Under the pieces are notes generated by a model that was given only the letters and a program-made list of their open reading frames with translations, was not told where the DNA came from and made no database searches. A stretch of 64,000 bases of DNA from Microbacterium sp. VKM Ac-2923 (GTDB lineage: Bacteria; Actinomycetota; Actinomycetes; Actinomycetales; Microbacteriaceae). Positions 63,623-64,000 of the stretch are shown piece after piece. The stretch lies in assembly GCF_022815605.1 (NCBI RefSeq), contig NZ_JALGRP010000001.1, positions 219,715 to 283,714 of the forward strand, in the 5' to 3' direction. Numbering within the stretch: position 1 is the stretch's first letter; each line of letters opens with the position of its first letter. The position numbers and the translations under genes are program-made.

Positions 63623-64000
63623 TCAGCGCGAGGGGCGGTACGCATTCCACAGCACGCGAGCGTGGCGGGCTTTCGCCCGTTCGACGCCCTGCTCGTCTTT
63701 GCGTGCGGCGCTGATCCATTCCGCCAGCCGGCTGGCCACCGCCCCGAGCACCATGCGCACGTCGGCGTGCCCGGCGGGCGGGACCACGGCGTCGGCCGCC
63801 GGCATCCGTCCCTTCGGCGCGAGCTCGTCGCGCACGTGCCGCATCGTCAGTCGGGCGACGCCCACCGCGTGGCTGTTGACGACGCAGTGCGCCGCGCCCT
63901 CGATCTCCCATCGCCGAGCCGCGTGCGCGCGGGCCACGAGACGGGAGTGCAGACGCCGGGGGGAGGGGCGGTCGAACTCTCCGCGGATGAGCAGCACGGT
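63623..64000 (-). CDS. Alpha/beta hydrolase, C-terminal part (cut by window edge)
   Basis: The frame is open to the right edge. The visible part starts TVLLIRGEFDRPSPRR, the usual strand with the catalytic acid, and has GAAHCVVNSHA with the catalytic His; a ~70-residue C-terminal extension follows. The nucleophile lies outside the window. Converges with the kinase gene. Confidence 0.6.
   Translation of the reverse strand, partial: TVLLIRGEFDRPSPRRLHSRLVARAHAARRWEIEGAAHCVVNSHAVGVARLTMRHVRDELAPKGRMPAADAVVPPAGHADVRMVLGAVASRLAEWISAARKDEQGVERAKARHARVLWNAYRPSR

Overview
The window is about 64 kb of high-GC (~70%) actinobacterial chromosome. Gene families, gene order, many leaderless starts and the constant recurrence of the heptamer GGATGCC/GGCATCC point to Microbacteriaceae, most likely Microbacterium or a close relative (inference from style; no 16S gene is present). 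It is mostly ordinary chromosome. I see no rRNA, CRISPR array, phage or intact insertion sequence.

Layout. 0-6.4 kb: the 3' part of a secreted lectin-type carbohydrate-active protein, a DHA2 drug exporter, a Glu-Asp-Phe tRNA operon, an M23 peptidase and inorganic pyrophosphatase. 6.7-19.1 kb: a tightly overlapping housekeeping run tilS-hpt-ftsH-folE-folP-folB-folK-DUF3180-two PH-domain membrane proteins-DUF2520-panC-like-lysS. 19-31.7 kb: DUF4192, cardiolipin synthase, a lipoprotein, an XRE/DUF2975 pair, clpC, a GNAT acetyltransferase, small or secreted proteins, radA and ldh. 32-38.2 kb: tRNA-Ser(CGA), a leucine-rich-repeat/DUF4240 protein, then the bacterial RNA-repair pair hen1-pnkp. 38.3-44.4 kb: a lipoprotein, the biosynthetic panB-panC-DUF2520 operon, a MerR/hydrolase pair and a PH-domain protein. 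44.5-51.3 kb: agmatine deiminase, a kinase-aminotransferase fusion and an amidase, with a divergent TetR regulator. 51.3-54.9 kb: PAP2 phosphatase, DUF1206, a RibD-like reductase and a sorbosone-dehydrogenase-type lipoprotein. 55-56.8 kb: a lower-GC patch with a broken RCC1-repeat gene and a class II Fic protein. 57.2-63.6 kb: a DeoR-controlled sugar operon (binding protein, two permeases, class II aldolase, ADP-dependent-kinase-family protein). The right edge cuts an alpha/beta hydrolase.

Most notable: (1) two DUF2520-panC pairs, one of whose PanC proteins has Arg in place of both pantoate-binding glutamines and of the catalytic-loop Lys; (2) hen1-pnkp preceded by an uncharacterised LRR protein; (3) two decayed fragments (a lipoprotein 3' end and an agmatine deiminase piece) whose intact relatives lie within the same window; (4) an over-represented heptamer that forces unusual codons; (5) a near-constant -10/6-nt/ATG geometry at about fifteen genes; (6) an intergenic long-hairpin family with a common GGAGAT core; (7) an ADP-dependent sugar kinase family member in a bacterial ABC-sugar/aldolase operon.
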